Notes: a model not told the origin generated them from the sequence alone. A stretch of DNA of 64,000 bases from Adhaeribacter rhizoryzae (GCF_008629685.1 NZ_VWSF01000003.1:90270-154269), one strand, 5' to 3'; positions 25,218-34,605 are shown, counted from the stretch's first letter. Program-made: numbers and translations.

Positions 25218-26492
25218 ATGATTCGAGCCAACGACCCGCACCTGCATTCCTGGATTCAGATTTCTCCCAACAGCGACTTTCCCATTCAGAATCTGCCTTT
25301 TGGTATTTTCAGCACCCCTACCCGCGACCCACGCGTGGGCGTAGCCATTGGCGATTATATTCTGGATTTGTACGCAGTATGCCAGGAAGGCTTGTTTGAT
25401 TTATTGTCACTGGAAGATCCTTCGGTTTTTCATGCGGAAACCCTGAACCCGTTTATTTCTTTGGGTAAACCAATGTGGCGAGAGGTACGCGAAAGAGTAT
25501 CGGAGTTGCTGCGGAACAATAATGCCGAGATTCGGGATAACCACGAGGTAATGAAAGCCTGCCTCGTTAAATGCCAGGAAGCAACGATGCACTTGCCGGT
25601 TAAAATAGGTAATTACACCGATTTTTATTCGAGCCTGGAACACGCCACCAACGTGGGTTTGATGTTTCGCAATCCCGAGAGCCCTTTGTTGCCTAATTGG
25701 AAACATTTACCGGTGGGTTACCACGGCCGGGCTTCTTCTATTGTGGCATCCGGCCATCCTGTTTTCCGGCCGCAGGGCCAAACTAAAGCCGCTGATACCG
25801 AATTGCCTATTTTTGGACCAACCCGCGAATTGGATTTTGAACTGGAAGTAGCTTTTATAACCGGCCGCGCCACCGATTTAGGTAGTTATGTGATGACCGA
25901 TGAAGCCGAAGATTATATTTTTGGCCTGGTGTTATTCAACGATTGGTCAGCGCGGGATATTCAGCGCTGGGAATACGTGCCGCTAGGGCCGTTTTTGGGT
26001 AAAAGCTTTGTCTCGACTATTTCTCCGTGGGTAGTTACGTTAGATGCCCTGGAGCCTTTCCGGGTACCAGGACCAACGCAGGAACCACCGGTTTTACCTT
26101 ACCTGGAATACGAAGGCTACAAACACCTGGACATAAACCTGAAAGTATATTTGCAACCCGATGGCGAAGACCCGGCGCTAATCTCCCAATCAAATACGCG
26201 CCACCTGTACTGGAACATGAACCAGCAACTGGCTCACCAAACCAGCAATGGCTGTAACCTCGAAGTAGGCGATTTATACGCTTCGGGCACCATTAGTGGC
26301 TCCGAACCGGGTTCTTATGGCTCTATGCTGGAATTAACCTGGCAAGGATCTAAACCGCTTACGCTACCAAATGGGGCTACCCGCACATTTTTAGAAGATG
26401 GCGATACCGTAATTTTTAAAGGTTACGCCGAACGCAACGGTATTCGGGTAGGTTTTGGCGAGGTCCGGAATAAAATATTGCCTACTTTGTAA
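25218..26492 (+). CDS. fahA: fumarylacetoacetase
   Basis: 424 residues. It hydrolyses fumarylacetoacetate to fumarate and acetoacetate, the last step of tyrosine degradation. The N-terminal SH3-like domain (FGIFSTPTRDPRVGVAIGD) and the catalytic FAH domain are complete: DFYSSLEHATNVG, LPVGYHGRASSIVASG, ELDFELEVAFITGR, FNDWSARDIQRWEYVPLGP, GDLYASGTISG and VGFGEVRNK. Length and order match the eukaryotic-type enzyme. No other homogentisate pathway genes are nearby, which is common for Bacteroidota. Confidence 0.96.
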   Translation: MIRANDPHLHSWIQISPNSDFPIQNLPFGIFSTPTRDPRVGVAIGDYILDLYAVCQEGLFDLLSLEDPSVFHAETLNPFISLGKPMWREVRERVSELLRNNNAEIRDNHEVMKACLVKCQEATMHLPVKIGNYTDFYSSLEHATNVGLMFRNPESPLLPNWKHLPVGYHGRASSIVASGHPVFRPQGQTKAADTELPIFGPTRELDFELEVAFITGRATDLGSYVMTDEAEDYIFGLVLFNDWSARDIQRWEYVPLGPFLGKSFVSTISPWVVTLDALEPFRVPGPTQEPPVLPYLEYEGYKHLDINLKVYLQPDGEDPALISQSNTRHLYWNMNQQLAHQTSNGCNLEVGDLYASGTISGSEPGSYGSMLELTWQGSKPLTLPNGATRTFLEDGDTVIFKGYAERNGIRVGFGEVRNKILPTL

Positions 26493-27185
26493 GTCATTTA
26501 ACTTAAGTATTTAAATATTACTTAGATGCTTTAATGCGAATATTAAAAAAGTAGCAGGCTCAAGATTATAAACTGCAAACTTTAAAATATATACTTTAAT
26601 TAGAGTTAATAAGGCTTTTACCAATGAAAGATTTAGATTCGGGGCAGTTACAAAACTAGCTCTAGGTGTAATTGCCACCCGGTCCGTTGCCTTGGCCAGG
26701 ACGCAACATACACACGGTAAAGTAAACCCAAGCTTATTCCAGTTACCAAACTGTAACTTAAATTAGCAATCAACTTCGACCATTTGCTGCGCGCCATTCG
26801 CCAGAACAACTACTAAGACAAAAGTGATCTGGCCCGATGGTAAACCTGGCAAATTTCTGAACCAACACCGAAGCAGCATTAATTTGCCCAAAATCATACC
26901 TACAATATTCTTGTAAAATATGCCGCAGCGTACGAATAGCTACAAGCCGACTTAATAAAATTAAAGAACAAACTACGCAAGTTAAATTTTACGAAGAAGC
27001 GGTATCGTTACTTTTTAATATAATAAATTAAAAATTATATGTAAAAATTCATATATTTAACCAGAATACTTCATTCCAGCTTTAAAGAAGTATCAGTAAA
27101 AAAATATTTCAGCATTTAGCCGGAACTTTTGTATATTGAAGCTTTAATTTTATTTAATTGACTATTAGGTAATTACTTTATTTAT
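26493..27185 (+). other. gene-free stretch, possible decayed gene
   Basis: No intact ORF is present. On the + strand, near 26635-26770, one frame reads a coding-like segment (FGAVTKLALGVIATRSVALA) before a stop. Further fragments near 26785-27010 read with scattered stops and Lys/Leu-rich helical character. This may be an old, degraded gene, but I cannot name its family and composition alone would also explain it. The last 170 nt are very AT-rich and probably hold the promoter of the next gene. Confidence 0.25.
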
Positions 27186-28133
27186 ATGGTTCAAAACTTT
27201 ACCCGTTGTAAATTATTCACGCTCCTTCTTTTGCTAGCTACAAGCAATATTGGTTTTTCTCAAGGCATGGTCGATGGCTTTATGAAAGGCAAAGGCAACA
27301 GTTCCGTAGCCCTTTCTTACTCCTACGAAAGCTACGACACTTATTTTGTAGGCGGCACCACTACCCAAAATCCCAATTTAGGTACTATTGCTACCCGCAG
27401 CCTAAGCATATATGGCGTAGCCGGATTAACAGACAAGCTGGATGCGATTGTTTCGCTGCCCTATATTAAAGCTACTGCCAACCAGGGGTTCTGGCAAGAT
27501 CAGAAAGGGTTACAAGACGCCGCTTTTTACCTGAAATATAATGCGCTGGAACAAAAATTAGGTAACCTGGGCAGTTTATCTGTAATGGTAGCCGGCGGTA
27601 TAGCTACGCCTTTTAGTAATTATATTGCCGATGCCCCAGTAGCCATTGGCCACCACTCTACTAATTTAGACGGTCGTTTAATTACGCAACTCAAAAGCAA
27701 TTATGGTTTTTTTCTGAGTGCGCAGGGCGGTTATATTTATAGGTCTGATGTTAAACTAGACCGCGATGCTGTTCCCTTGCCTGAATCGGGCAACAGCCCT
27801 TATTACAACAGACACACAAGCCACGTGCCTAATTCTTTTGATTATTCGGCCAAGTTAGGTTTTGCATCGTCTTTGGTTTACGCCGATGCCTGGCTCCACA
27901 AACAAGAGGCCAGTAAAGGAACCAATATTGGCCCCGGCATTCCTTTCCCAAGCAATGCGGTTTCTTATACCCGTACCGGTTTTAACTTATTTGTACCGCT
28001 GCCCTTTTATCCGGCTGTAGGCCTGGGTGGTGGCAGCAGTTTTACCTTAAACGGGAAAAACGTAGGCAAGGCTACCCGCTTCTCCGGCAGCTTGGTTTAC
28101 AACTTGCCTTCCTGGCAAAAAAAACAAATTTAA
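27186..28133 (+). CDS. outer-membrane beta-barrel protein
   Basis: 315 residues. A signal peptide (about 1-25, ending GFSQ) precedes a beta-rich body with alternating strands (SVALSYSYESYDTYFVGG, LDAIVSLPYIKATAN, FFLSAQGGYIYRSD, FNLFVPLPFYPAVGLGGG) and a terminal strand SGSLVYNLPSW. The pattern suits a transporter-like barrel of the MetA-pathway/phenol-degradation OMP group, though the specific family is uncertain. The haloperoxidase-like gene begins 30 nt downstream, so the two are probably one operon. Confidence 0.7.
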   Translation: MVQNFTRCKLFTLLLLLATSNIGFSQGMVDGFMKGKGNSSVALSYSYESYDTYFVGGTTTQNPNLGTIATRSLSIYGVAGLTDKLDAIVSLPYIKATANQGFWQDQKGLQDAAFYLKYNALEQKLGNLGSLSVMVAGGIATPFSNYIADAPVAIGHHSTNLDGRLITQLKSNYGFFLSAQGGYIYRSDVKLDRDAVPLPESGNSPYYNRHTSHVPNSFDYSAKLGFASSLVYADAWLHKQEASKGTNIGPGIPFPSNAVSYTRTGFNLFVPLPFYPAVGLGGGSSFTLNGKNVGKATRFSGSLVYNLPSWQKKQI

Positions 28134-28163
28134 ATTAACCATTTATTGCAAATATTATTCCCA

Positions 28164-29684
28164 ATGCAGTACCTCAAAAAGTTTCGGCAACCCCTTCGAT
28201 TACAATTTATTTCTTTGCTGTTCACCGGGCTTACCCTGGTCGGCCTAAGCAGCTGCGAAAAGGCTGACCTATCTAACCCGCATTACGAAGCGGCCAACCC
28301 GCAGGACCAGGATTTAACCGGCGGAACCTGGAAAACCATTGTTCTGAATTCCAGCTCAGTAATTCCGGTTGCAGTACCCGCAGCTACCTCCAGCCCTGCG
28401 TACCAGCAGGAATTAAGCGAAATTAAAGGCTTACAAGCGCAACTTAGTAGTTCGCAGCGGGAAAATATTAGCTATTGGGCTTCTGGCGCAACTTTGCGCT
28501 GGAACGAAATCTGCCAGCAGTTGGTATCTAAGTATAATGTAGCGCCCGTAGTTGGCGCAGCCCCCGACCCACAATCACCGTTTGCGAACCCCGTGGTAGC
28601 CGCTCGCATTTATGCTTTGTTAAGTGTAGCTCAATACGATGCCCTGGTTTCGGCTTGGCACCACAAATCACAATTCAACCGGCAGGCACCCGCAAAAACT
28701 GATAATCAGGTTAAACTACTAATCCCAGCCAGTAATTTATCCTCTTACCCTTCCGAAGATGCCGTAGTTGCCGCCGCCTCGGTAGAAATATTAAAATTCA
28801 TTTTTCCGAAAGAAGTTGAGTTCTTAAACAAAAAAGCTACCGAACACCAGGAATCAAGACTGCTCGCCGGAGCCAACGTGCGCAGCGATTTAACTGCGGG
28901 TGCCGCCCTTGGCAAAGAAGTGGCGCTTAAAGTACTGGATTACGCCCGCAAAGACCGGATGAACCAGGCAGGAGATGCGAAAAATACCTGGCAACAAGCA
29001 GTTGTGCCGGTAAAATGGGTAAGTTTAGAGGTTCCGGTACGCGGCCCGATGTTACCGCTGGCTGGCAACGTAAAAACCTGGTACGACTCTACTGCCTTGA
29101 TGGCTGGTTTGCCCGGCCCACCCCCAGCGGTAGGCAGCGCCGAATTTAATAGAGATTTAGCCGAAGTCCGGAAGATTGCCGATAACCGCACCCGGGAACA
29201 ATGGCGCATTGCTGATTTTTGGGCTGACGGTGCCGGTACGCCAACGCCGCCGGGCCATTGGAACCAGATTGCTGCCAGTTTAATTCGTAAAAAACAATAC
29301 AGCGAAATACGTATTGCCCGTACCTTTGCCCTGCTGAACCGATCGTTGTTTGATGCGGCTATTTGCTGCTGGCGCACGAAGTATACTTATTTTATACCCC
29401 GGCCTTCCCAAATGGACCCCAAAATAAAAACCGCTACCGGCATTCCTAATTTTCCCTCTTATACTTCTGGTCACGCCACTTTTTCGGGAGCTGCTGCCTC
29501 GGTACTTGGGCATATTTTTCCGGAGGATAAAGCGCATTTGCAAAAACAAGCAGAAGAAGCTGCTTTATCGCGTTTATACGGCGGCATTCACTATCGCTTC
29601 GACAATGAGGCCGGTCTAATCTGCGGGCAGGGAATTGGTAAAGTAGCCATCCAATGGAGTAAAACCGACGGATCACCGCAGTAA
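28164..29684 (+). CDS. vanadium-dependent haloperoxidase / PAP2 superfamily lipoprotein
   Basis: 506 residues from the ATG at 28164. A lipoprotein signal (LTLVGLSSC) ends near residue 30. The C-terminal third carries the complete PAP2/vanadate-binding set: K-x6-RP in KYTYFIPRPSQ, PSYTSGHATFSG and SRLYGGIHYRFDNEAG. The long helical N-terminal part is typical of bacterial vanadium-haloperoxidase homologues rather than lipid phosphatases. It would act in the periplasm or on the surface. Halide preference, or phosphatase activity instead, cannot be read from sequence. An upstream in-frame TTG at 28146 is a less likely start. Confidence 0.85.
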   Translation: MQYLKKFRQPLRLQFISLLFTGLTLVGLSSCEKADLSNPHYEAANPQDQDLTGGTWKTIVLNSSSVIPVAVPAATSSPAYQQELSEIKGLQAQLSSSQRENISYWASGATLRWNEICQQLVSKYNVAPVVGAAPDPQSPFANPVVAARIYALLSVAQYDALVSAWHHKSQFNRQAPAKTDNQVKLLIPASNLSSYPSEDAVVAAASVEILKFIFPKEVEFLNKKATEHQESRLLAGANVRSDLTAGAALGKEVALKVLDYARKDRMNQAGDAKNTWQQAVVPVKWVSLEVPVRGPMLPLAGNVKTWYDSTALMAGLPGPPPAVGSAEFNRDLAEVRKIADNRTREQWRIADFWADGAGTPTPPGHWNQIAASLIRKKQYSEIRIARTFALLNRSLFDAAICCWRTKYTYFIPRPSQMDPKIKTATGIPNFPSYTSGHATFSGAAASVLGHIFPEDKAHLQKQAEEAALSRLYGGIHYRFDNEAGLICGQGIGKVAIQWSKTDGSPQ

Positions 29685-29690
29685 GGGAAT

Positions 29691-29973
29691 GGTTAAAAGG
29701 TTAAAAGTTAAAATATTGAAAGTTAAAGCTTATACCCTTATTAAATGTATACTGCGCTTTTAAATAAAGCTAAGGCTATACCTCCCACCGGGGTCATTCT
29801 GGAAGAATCTTATTAGCAGGTAGCCAATAAGATTCTTCCAGAATGACCCCGGTGAGTGGATATTTGCTTGTAATTATTTTATTGTTTTAAAGCGCTATTC
29901 CTGTTTGATTTAGGCATTAGGTCCCCAAAGTACTTTCAACCTTTAACTTTCGAACCTTCCAACCTTTAACTTA
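29691..29973. repeat. intergenic element with 29-bp perfect hairpin and purine-rich flanks
   Basis: Between convergent genes lies a perfect inverted repeat, 29786-29814 with 29826-29854, around an 11-nt loop. It is flanked by GGTTAAAAGTTAAAG-like repeats on the left (29691-29728) and their inverted counterparts on the right (29931-29973). The 30 bp at 29730-29759 match 45904-45933 at 26 of 30 positions. It may end both genes, but its size and shared flank point to a dispersed repeat family. Confidence 0.8.
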
Positions 29974-29974
29974 T

Positions 29975-31204
29975 TTAATTCCGCACCGCAATCATTAAGC
30001 TAAGTTCTTTGTAGCGCATGTTAAACTTTTTGGCAATGCCGGCATTGGTGAGGCTGCCTTTGTAAATATAAACGCTACTCCGGTAATGTTCGTGGGTAAA
30101 TAATACTTCGTTAATGCCGCCGTGCTTCGAAATATCCATGAAAATTGGGGTAAAAATATTGCTGAGCGCGTTGGTGGCGGTGCGTGGTACCCGGGAAGCG
30201 ATATTGGGCACACAGTAATGAATAATATCGTATTTACGGTAAACCGGCCTGCTTAAGGTGGTTAGCTCCGAAGTTTCGAAACAGCCACCCTGGTCAATGC
30301 ACACATCAATAATTACGGAACCCGGGTTCATTTGCGCCACAATATTTTCCGAAATCATAGAAGTGGTGCGACCTTCCCTATCCGACAAAGCACCAATTAC
30401 CACATCAGCCAGTTTTAGTTCCTGACTGAGTAAAGCGCCATCCATGGTAGAAGTAAACAGGTACGGGCCAATATTTTGCTTCAGGCGGCGTAATTTATAG
30501 ATATGATCGTCGAAAACTTTTACTTCGGCTCCTAAACCAATAGCGGCCCGCGTGGCATATTCGGCTACGGTTCCGGCTCCCAAAATAACTACCCGCGAAG
30601 GCGGCACCCCAGTTATACCGCCCAAAATAATACCCTTACCACCAGCACTTGAACTCAGGTATTCGGCGGCAATAAGCATTACGGTACTGCCTGCAATTTC
30701 GCTCATAGCCCGCACCACCGGCTTGGTATCGGATTTATCTTTTAACAACTCAAAAGAAATAGCGTTTATTTTTTTCCGGCAAAGAGCGCCAATATAATCG
30801 CCAGTGAGGCTGCCAAATTGCAAAGCCGATATTAAGGTCTGGCTGTTTCGTAAATATTCTATTTCTTCGTAAGTAGGCGGGGCAATTTTTAAAATAATAT
30901 CGGCCTCGTATACTTCTTTGGTAGAATAAACAATGCGGGCACCGGCTTCCGAAAATTCATGGTCGGCGTATTTAGAAGGGCTGCCCGCCCCCGCTTCAAT
31001 CCAGATTTCGTGGCCATTATCGGTTAACAGCCGCACGGCTTCGGGTGTCAGGCCAATGCGGTTTTCCTGTAAAGAAGATTCTTTGGGAATGCCAATAAAA
31101 AGGCGCTTTTTTCGGGTTTCAATCGCCAACATCGATTCTTTCGGAAAGAGAGCGCGGCTGGTTGCAGCCAACGATTCAAAGCCCGAAGGAATGTTTTCGT
31201 TCAT
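29975..31204 (-). CDS. ald: alanine dehydrogenase
   Basis: 409 residues. It interconverts L-alanine and pyruvate with NAD and ammonia. The N-terminal domain carries IGIPKESSLQENRIGLTPEAV, the Rossmann motif is VVILGAGTVAEYATRAA, and VIIDVCIDQGGCFETS and YCVPNIASRVPRTAT follow. The N-terminus is about 35 residues longer than the 370-residue enzymes, as is usual in Bacteroidota. It starts 1 nt after tsaE on the same strand and is the last gene of porX-tsaE-ald. Confidence 0.92.
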   Translation of the reverse strand: MNENIPSGFESLAATSRALFPKESMLAIETRKKRLFIGIPKESSLQENRIGLTPEAVRLLTDNGHEIWIEAGAGSPSKYADHEFSEAGARIVYSTKEVYEADIILKIAPPTYEEIEYLRNSQTLISALQFGSLTGDYIGALCRKKINAISFELLKDKSDTKPVVRAMSEIAGSTVMLIAAEYLSSSAGGKGIILGGITGVPPSRVVILGAGTVAEYATRAAIGLGAEVKVFDDHIYKLRRLKQNIGPYLFTSTMDGALLSQELKLADVVIGALSDREGRTTSMISENIVAQMNPGSVIIDVCIDQGGCFETSELTTLSRPVYRKYDIIHYCVPNIASRVPRTATNALSNIFTPIFMDISKHGGINEVLFTHEHYRSSVYIYKGSLTNAGIAKKFNMRYKELSLMIAVRN

Positions 31205-31205
31205 A

Positions 31206-31634
31206 TTAGTATTTTTTCAACGTAATGGTACGGGCCTCTCCTGCACCTTTAGCTATGGTAACGGTTACAAAATGTTCGGGTAATAAATCCTGCACCAGCG
31301 AAGGCCACTCAATCAGGCATTTATTACCCGAATAAAAATATTCGGTTGCGCCCATGTCCAGCGCTTCGCGCGGGTCATTTATCCGGTAAAAATCAAAGTG
31401 GTAAAACACTTCCCCGCGGTTGCTTGCGTATTCGTTTACTAAGGCGTAAGTTGGGCTGCTAACGGGTTCTTCTACCCCGGCCTGCCGACAGATTTCTTTT
31501 ATTAGAGTTGTTTTCCCCGCCGCCATTTCGCCCTCAAATAACAAAATATTCTCATCTTTTGCAAAATCCCACACGGCTGCGGCTGCCACCGGCAACTGAG
31601 CCAGTGCGGGAATTTCCACTACTTTCTCGTTCAT
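31206..31634 (-). CDS. tsaE: tRNA threonylcarbamoyladenosine biosynthesis ATPase TsaE
   Basis: 142 residues, normal length. Walker A is EGEMAAGKTTLIKEIC (about residue 37); the core motif SSPTYALVNEYA and the Walker-B-like HFDFYRINDP follow, then the conserved CLIEWPS. TsaE works with TsaB and TsaD on t6A37 of ANN-decoding tRNAs. It lies between porX (9 nt) and ald (1 nt), so all three are likely co-transcribed. Confidence 0.95.
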   Translation of the reverse strand: MNEKVVEIPALAQLPVAAAAVWDFAKDENILLFEGEMAAGKTTLIKEICRQAGVEEPVSSPTYALVNEYASNRGEVFYHFDFYRINDPREALDMGATEYFYSGNKCLIEWPSLVQDLLPEHFVTVTIAKGAGEARTITLKKY

Positions 31635-31643
31635 GCCAAATTA

Positions 31644-33203
31644 TCAGGCTTTAGGCTGCAGCGTTACAAAAGGTATTATTATTTCTTCCAGCGATACCCC
31701 GCCGTGCTGAAACGTATCTTTATAATAGTTTACGTAATAATTAAAGTTATTGGGGTAAGCAAAGAAATAATCTTCGAGGGCAAATACATAAGCCGTAGAA
31801 ATATTTTCTTTGGGCAAATGAATACGCTCCGGCTTACGCACCACAAACACATCTTTTTCGGTAAAGCCTAAATTTTTACCGTGCTTGTAGCGCAGATTGG
31901 TGTTGGTATTGCGGTCGCCAATAATTTTAAAGGGCCGCTTGCACCGGATGGTACCGTGGTCGGTGGTAATAATTAAGCGGCCTTTCTTCTCCGATATTAA
32001 TTTTAAAGTCTCAAATAACGGCGAATGCAAAAACCAGGAACGGGTAATAGAGCGGTAAGCCGATTCGTCGGGGGCCAGTTCGCGCACCATGTTGCTATCG
32101 GTGCGGGCATGCGACAGCATATCTACAAAATTGTAAACAATTACATTTAGTTTATTATTTTCTAAATTGTTAAACTTGTTTACCAAGTCGCGGCCAATGG
32201 CGTTGTTCGTTACTTTGTTGTAACTGTACTTCTCGTTAATCTTATTTTTCTGAAACTGAATATCTACAAATTCAGCTTCGTGCAGGTTTTTACCTTCTTC
32301 GTCTTCATCAGACACCCACATATTGGGGTATTTCTTCTGGATTTCGGCCGGCAACATACCCGAAAATATGGCATTGCGGGCGTAAGCCGTGGTAGTTGGT
32401 AATATAGAATAATAAAGTTCTTCGTTCTCTACGGTAAAATAATCGCTGATAATGGGTTCCAGCACTTTCCACTGGTCGTAACGTAAATTATCAATCAGCA
32501 CAAAATATACCGTCTGGTCGCTTTCCTTCATCATCGGGAATACCCGCTCCTTAAATATTTCGTGCGACATTAACGGCTTATCGTCCGACTCGTTGTTTAT
32601 CCATTCTTCGTAATTATCCATGATAAACCGGGCAAAGTTAGAATTGGCTTCGTCCTTTTGCATGTTAATTACGTCGGCCATGCTTTTACCTTCGGTTTCG
32701 TCTATTTCTAATTCCCAACGCACCAGTTTTTTATAGTTCTCGGCCCATTCCTGATGGCTCAGGCGCTCGCCAAAAGCCATACCCAAAGTCCGGAAATCAC
32801 GTTGGTACGAGCTGTTGGTTTTTTCGGAAACCAGGCGTTTGTTATCTAATATTTTCTTTACCGATAATAAAATCTGGTTGGGGTTGAGCGGCTTAATTAA
32901 ATAATCGGCGATTTTAGAACCAATGGCTTCTTCCATAATGTGTTCTTCCTCGCTTTTAGTAATCATTACTACCGGAATATTCGGCCGCACCGTTTTAATC
33001 TCGTTCAGGGTTTCGAGGCCCGAAATACCCGGCATATTTTCGTCGAGAAAAACCACATCGTAATTATTTTCCTGAAATTTTTCGATGGCATCGGCTCCGC
33101 TGCAAACCGGCGTAATGTCGTAGCCTTTGTCTTCCAGAAACAGAATATGGGGTTTCAGTAAGTCAATCTCATCATCGGCCCATAAAATATTATATCTTTG
33201 CAT
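31644..33203 (-). CDS. porX: T9SS response regulator PorX (receiver + PglZ domain)
   Basis: 519 residues. A receiver domain (1-120) has the acidic pair D10-D11, phospho-acceptor D54 (VVFLDENMPG) and Lys in YLIKPLNP. A helical linker leads to a PglZ alkaline-phosphatase-like domain (about 200-515) with VLIDNLRYDQW, TTTAYARNAIFSGMLP and ITTDHGTIRCKRP. This arrangement defines PorX, which with sensor PorY controls type IX secretion genes and contacts PorL. PorX of Porphyromonas gingivalis has oligonucleotide phosphodiesterase activity in its PglZ domain. No porY is in the window; a likely T9SS cargo is at the right edge. Confidence 0.95.
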   Translation of the reverse strand: MQRYNILWADDEIDLLKPHILFLEDKGYDITPVCSGADAIEKFQENNYDVVFLDENMPGISGLETLNEIKTVRPNIPVVMITKSEEEHIMEEAIGSKIADYLIKPLNPNQILLSVKKILDNKRLVSEKTNSSYQRDFRTLGMAFGERLSHQEWAENYKKLVRWELEIDETEGKSMADVINMQKDEANSNFARFIMDNYEEWINNESDDKPLMSHEIFKERVFPMMKESDQTVYFVLIDNLRYDQWKVLEPIISDYFTVENEELYYSILPTTTAYARNAIFSGMLPAEIQKKYPNMWVSDEDEEGKNLHEAEFVDIQFQKNKINEKYSYNKVTNNAIGRDLVNKFNNLENNKLNVIVYNFVDMLSHARTDSNMVRELAPDESAYRSITRSWFLHSPLFETLKLISEKKGRLIITTDHGTIRCKRPFKIIGDRNTNTNLRYKHGKNLGFTEKDVFVVRKPERIHLPKENISTAYVFALEDYFFAYPNNFNYYVNYYKDTFQHGGVSLEEIIIPFVTLQPKA

Positions 33204-33226
33204 AAATTAAATTTGTTTAAAAGTAG

Positions 33227-33367
33227 CTAGTTGTCGGTTGTGAGTTTACTTTAAATTCAGAACCTTTTATCGGGTGTAAATTGCATCTGCCAGTAGGTTA
33301 TGTTACCTGGCAATGGTTACGGATGCGATATACGTATATTTACCGACAACGAACAACAGACAACTAG
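33227..33367. repeat. short intergenic element with CTAGTTGTC terminal inverted repeats
   Basis: CTAGTTGTC at 33227-33235 is inverted at 33359-33367, and neighbouring TTGTCGG (33231-33237) is matched by CCGACAA (33343-33349). The 141-bp element fills most of the gap between porX and the HD gene and would encode the spurious N-terminal extension of the latter. Confidence 0.5.
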
Positions 33368-33375
33368 GTTATACC

Positions 33376-34605
33376 TTGAATAAGAAAAAAATCTTTAATG
33401 ATCCAGTTTACGGGTTTATTACCGTTCCGTCGGAGTTATTATTTGATGTTATCGAACATCCTTATTTTCAGCGGCTTCGGCGTATTAAACAACTTGGTTT
33501 AACCGATTTTGTTTACCCCGGTGCCCTGCACACCCGTTTTCACCATGCTTTGGGCGCCATGCACCTCATGGACCAGGCGCTGCACACCTTGCGCAGCAAA
33601 AATAACCAAATATCCGACAAAGAGTGCGAAGCTTCGTTGCTGGCTATCTTGTTGCACGATGTGGGCCACGGTCCTTTTTCGCATGCTTTAGAAACATCTA
33701 TCTTTAACGGCGTACACCACGAAGAATTGTCTTTGCACCTGATGCACCAGCTAAATAACCACTTTGGTAACCGGCTGGATCTGGCTATTCAAATATTTAA
33801 CGGCACCTATCACCGGCCTTTTTTTCACCAGTTGGTTTCGAGCCAACTAGACGTAGACCGGCTGGATTACCTGAACCGCGATAGTTTTTATACGGGAGTT
33901 TCAGAGGGTAAGATTGGGGCCAACCGCTTGTTAAAAATGCTGAATATTTCCGACGACAAGCTGGTAATTGAAGAAAAAGCCATTTACAGCATCGAAAATT
34001 TTCTGGTGTCGCGGCGGGTAATGTACTGGCAGGTTTACTTACACAAAACTGTTATCAGCGCCGAAAACATGCTTATCCGGCTCATAGAGCGCGCCCGTGA
34101 ACTTTCCCAGTCTGGCATTCCGGTAGCAGCCTCTGAGCCCTTAGAATATTTTCTGCATCATAATATTACCATGGCGCATTTTAAAGAAGACGAAAATATT
34201 CTGAAAAGATTTATTTCTTTAGATGACTACGATGTGTGGCAAGGCATTAAAACCTGGTGCGGCCACCCCGATAAAATTCTTTCTTTTTTAGCCGAAGGCT
34301 TGCTGCAGCGCAAATTATTTAAAGTAATTATTTCGGCAACGCCCCCCGACGAAGAAATAATATTAGGCATTACCGAACTGGTGCAGGAATATTTTAAAGT
34401 AGATTCGGAAGAAGTGAAATATTTAATGCTTACCGGAAAAATCAGCAACAATGCTTACGAAGCCAAAGGCCAGTCTATTGATATTATGACTAAAATCGGC
34501 CAGATTATTGATGTAGCCGAGGCTTCGGACCTGCCCAATATTCGGGCCTTGAGTACCAAAGTGGAAAAGTATTACGTTTGCTATCCGAAAGAAATCACGG
34601 TTTAA
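33376..34605 (+). CDS. HD-domain phosphohydrolase (dGTPase-like, COG1078)
   Basis: About 409 residues from TTG at 33376. The HD site is complete: H in FHHALGAMHLM, HDVGHGPFSHALE, and the later SQLDVDRLDYLNRDSFYTG. The N-terminus KKIFNDPVYGFITVP is the family start, so the 21 upstream codons back to an ATG at 33313, which lie in a repeat element, are probably untranslated. Relatives hydrolyse dNTPs or have unknown substrates. It is 26 nt upstream of lpxD and may be the first gene of the lipid A operon. Confidence 0.88.
   Translation: MNKKKIFNDPVYGFITVPSELLFDVIEHPYFQRLRRIKQLGLTDFVYPGALHTRFHHALGAMHLMDQALHTLRSKNNQISDKECEASLLAILLHDVGHGPFSHALETSIFNGVHHEELSLHLMHQLNNHFGNRLDLAIQIFNGTYHRPFFHQLVSSQLDVDRLDYLNRDSFYTGVSEGKIGANRLLKMLNISDDKLVIEEKAIYSIENFLVSRRVMYWQVYLHKTVISAENMLIRLIERARELSQSGIPVAASEPLEYFLHHNITMAHFKEDENILKRFISLDDYDVWQGIKTWCGHPDKILSFLAEGLLQRKLFKVIISATPPDEEIILGITELVQEYFKVDSEEVKYLMLTGKISNNAYEAKGQSIDIMTKIGQIIDVAEASDLPNIRALSTKVEKYYVCYPKEITV

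Noticed and set aside
28940..29377. 145-codon minus-strand frame inside the haloperoxidase gene
   Set aside because: It is fully antisense to a conserved domain and shows no motif of its own.
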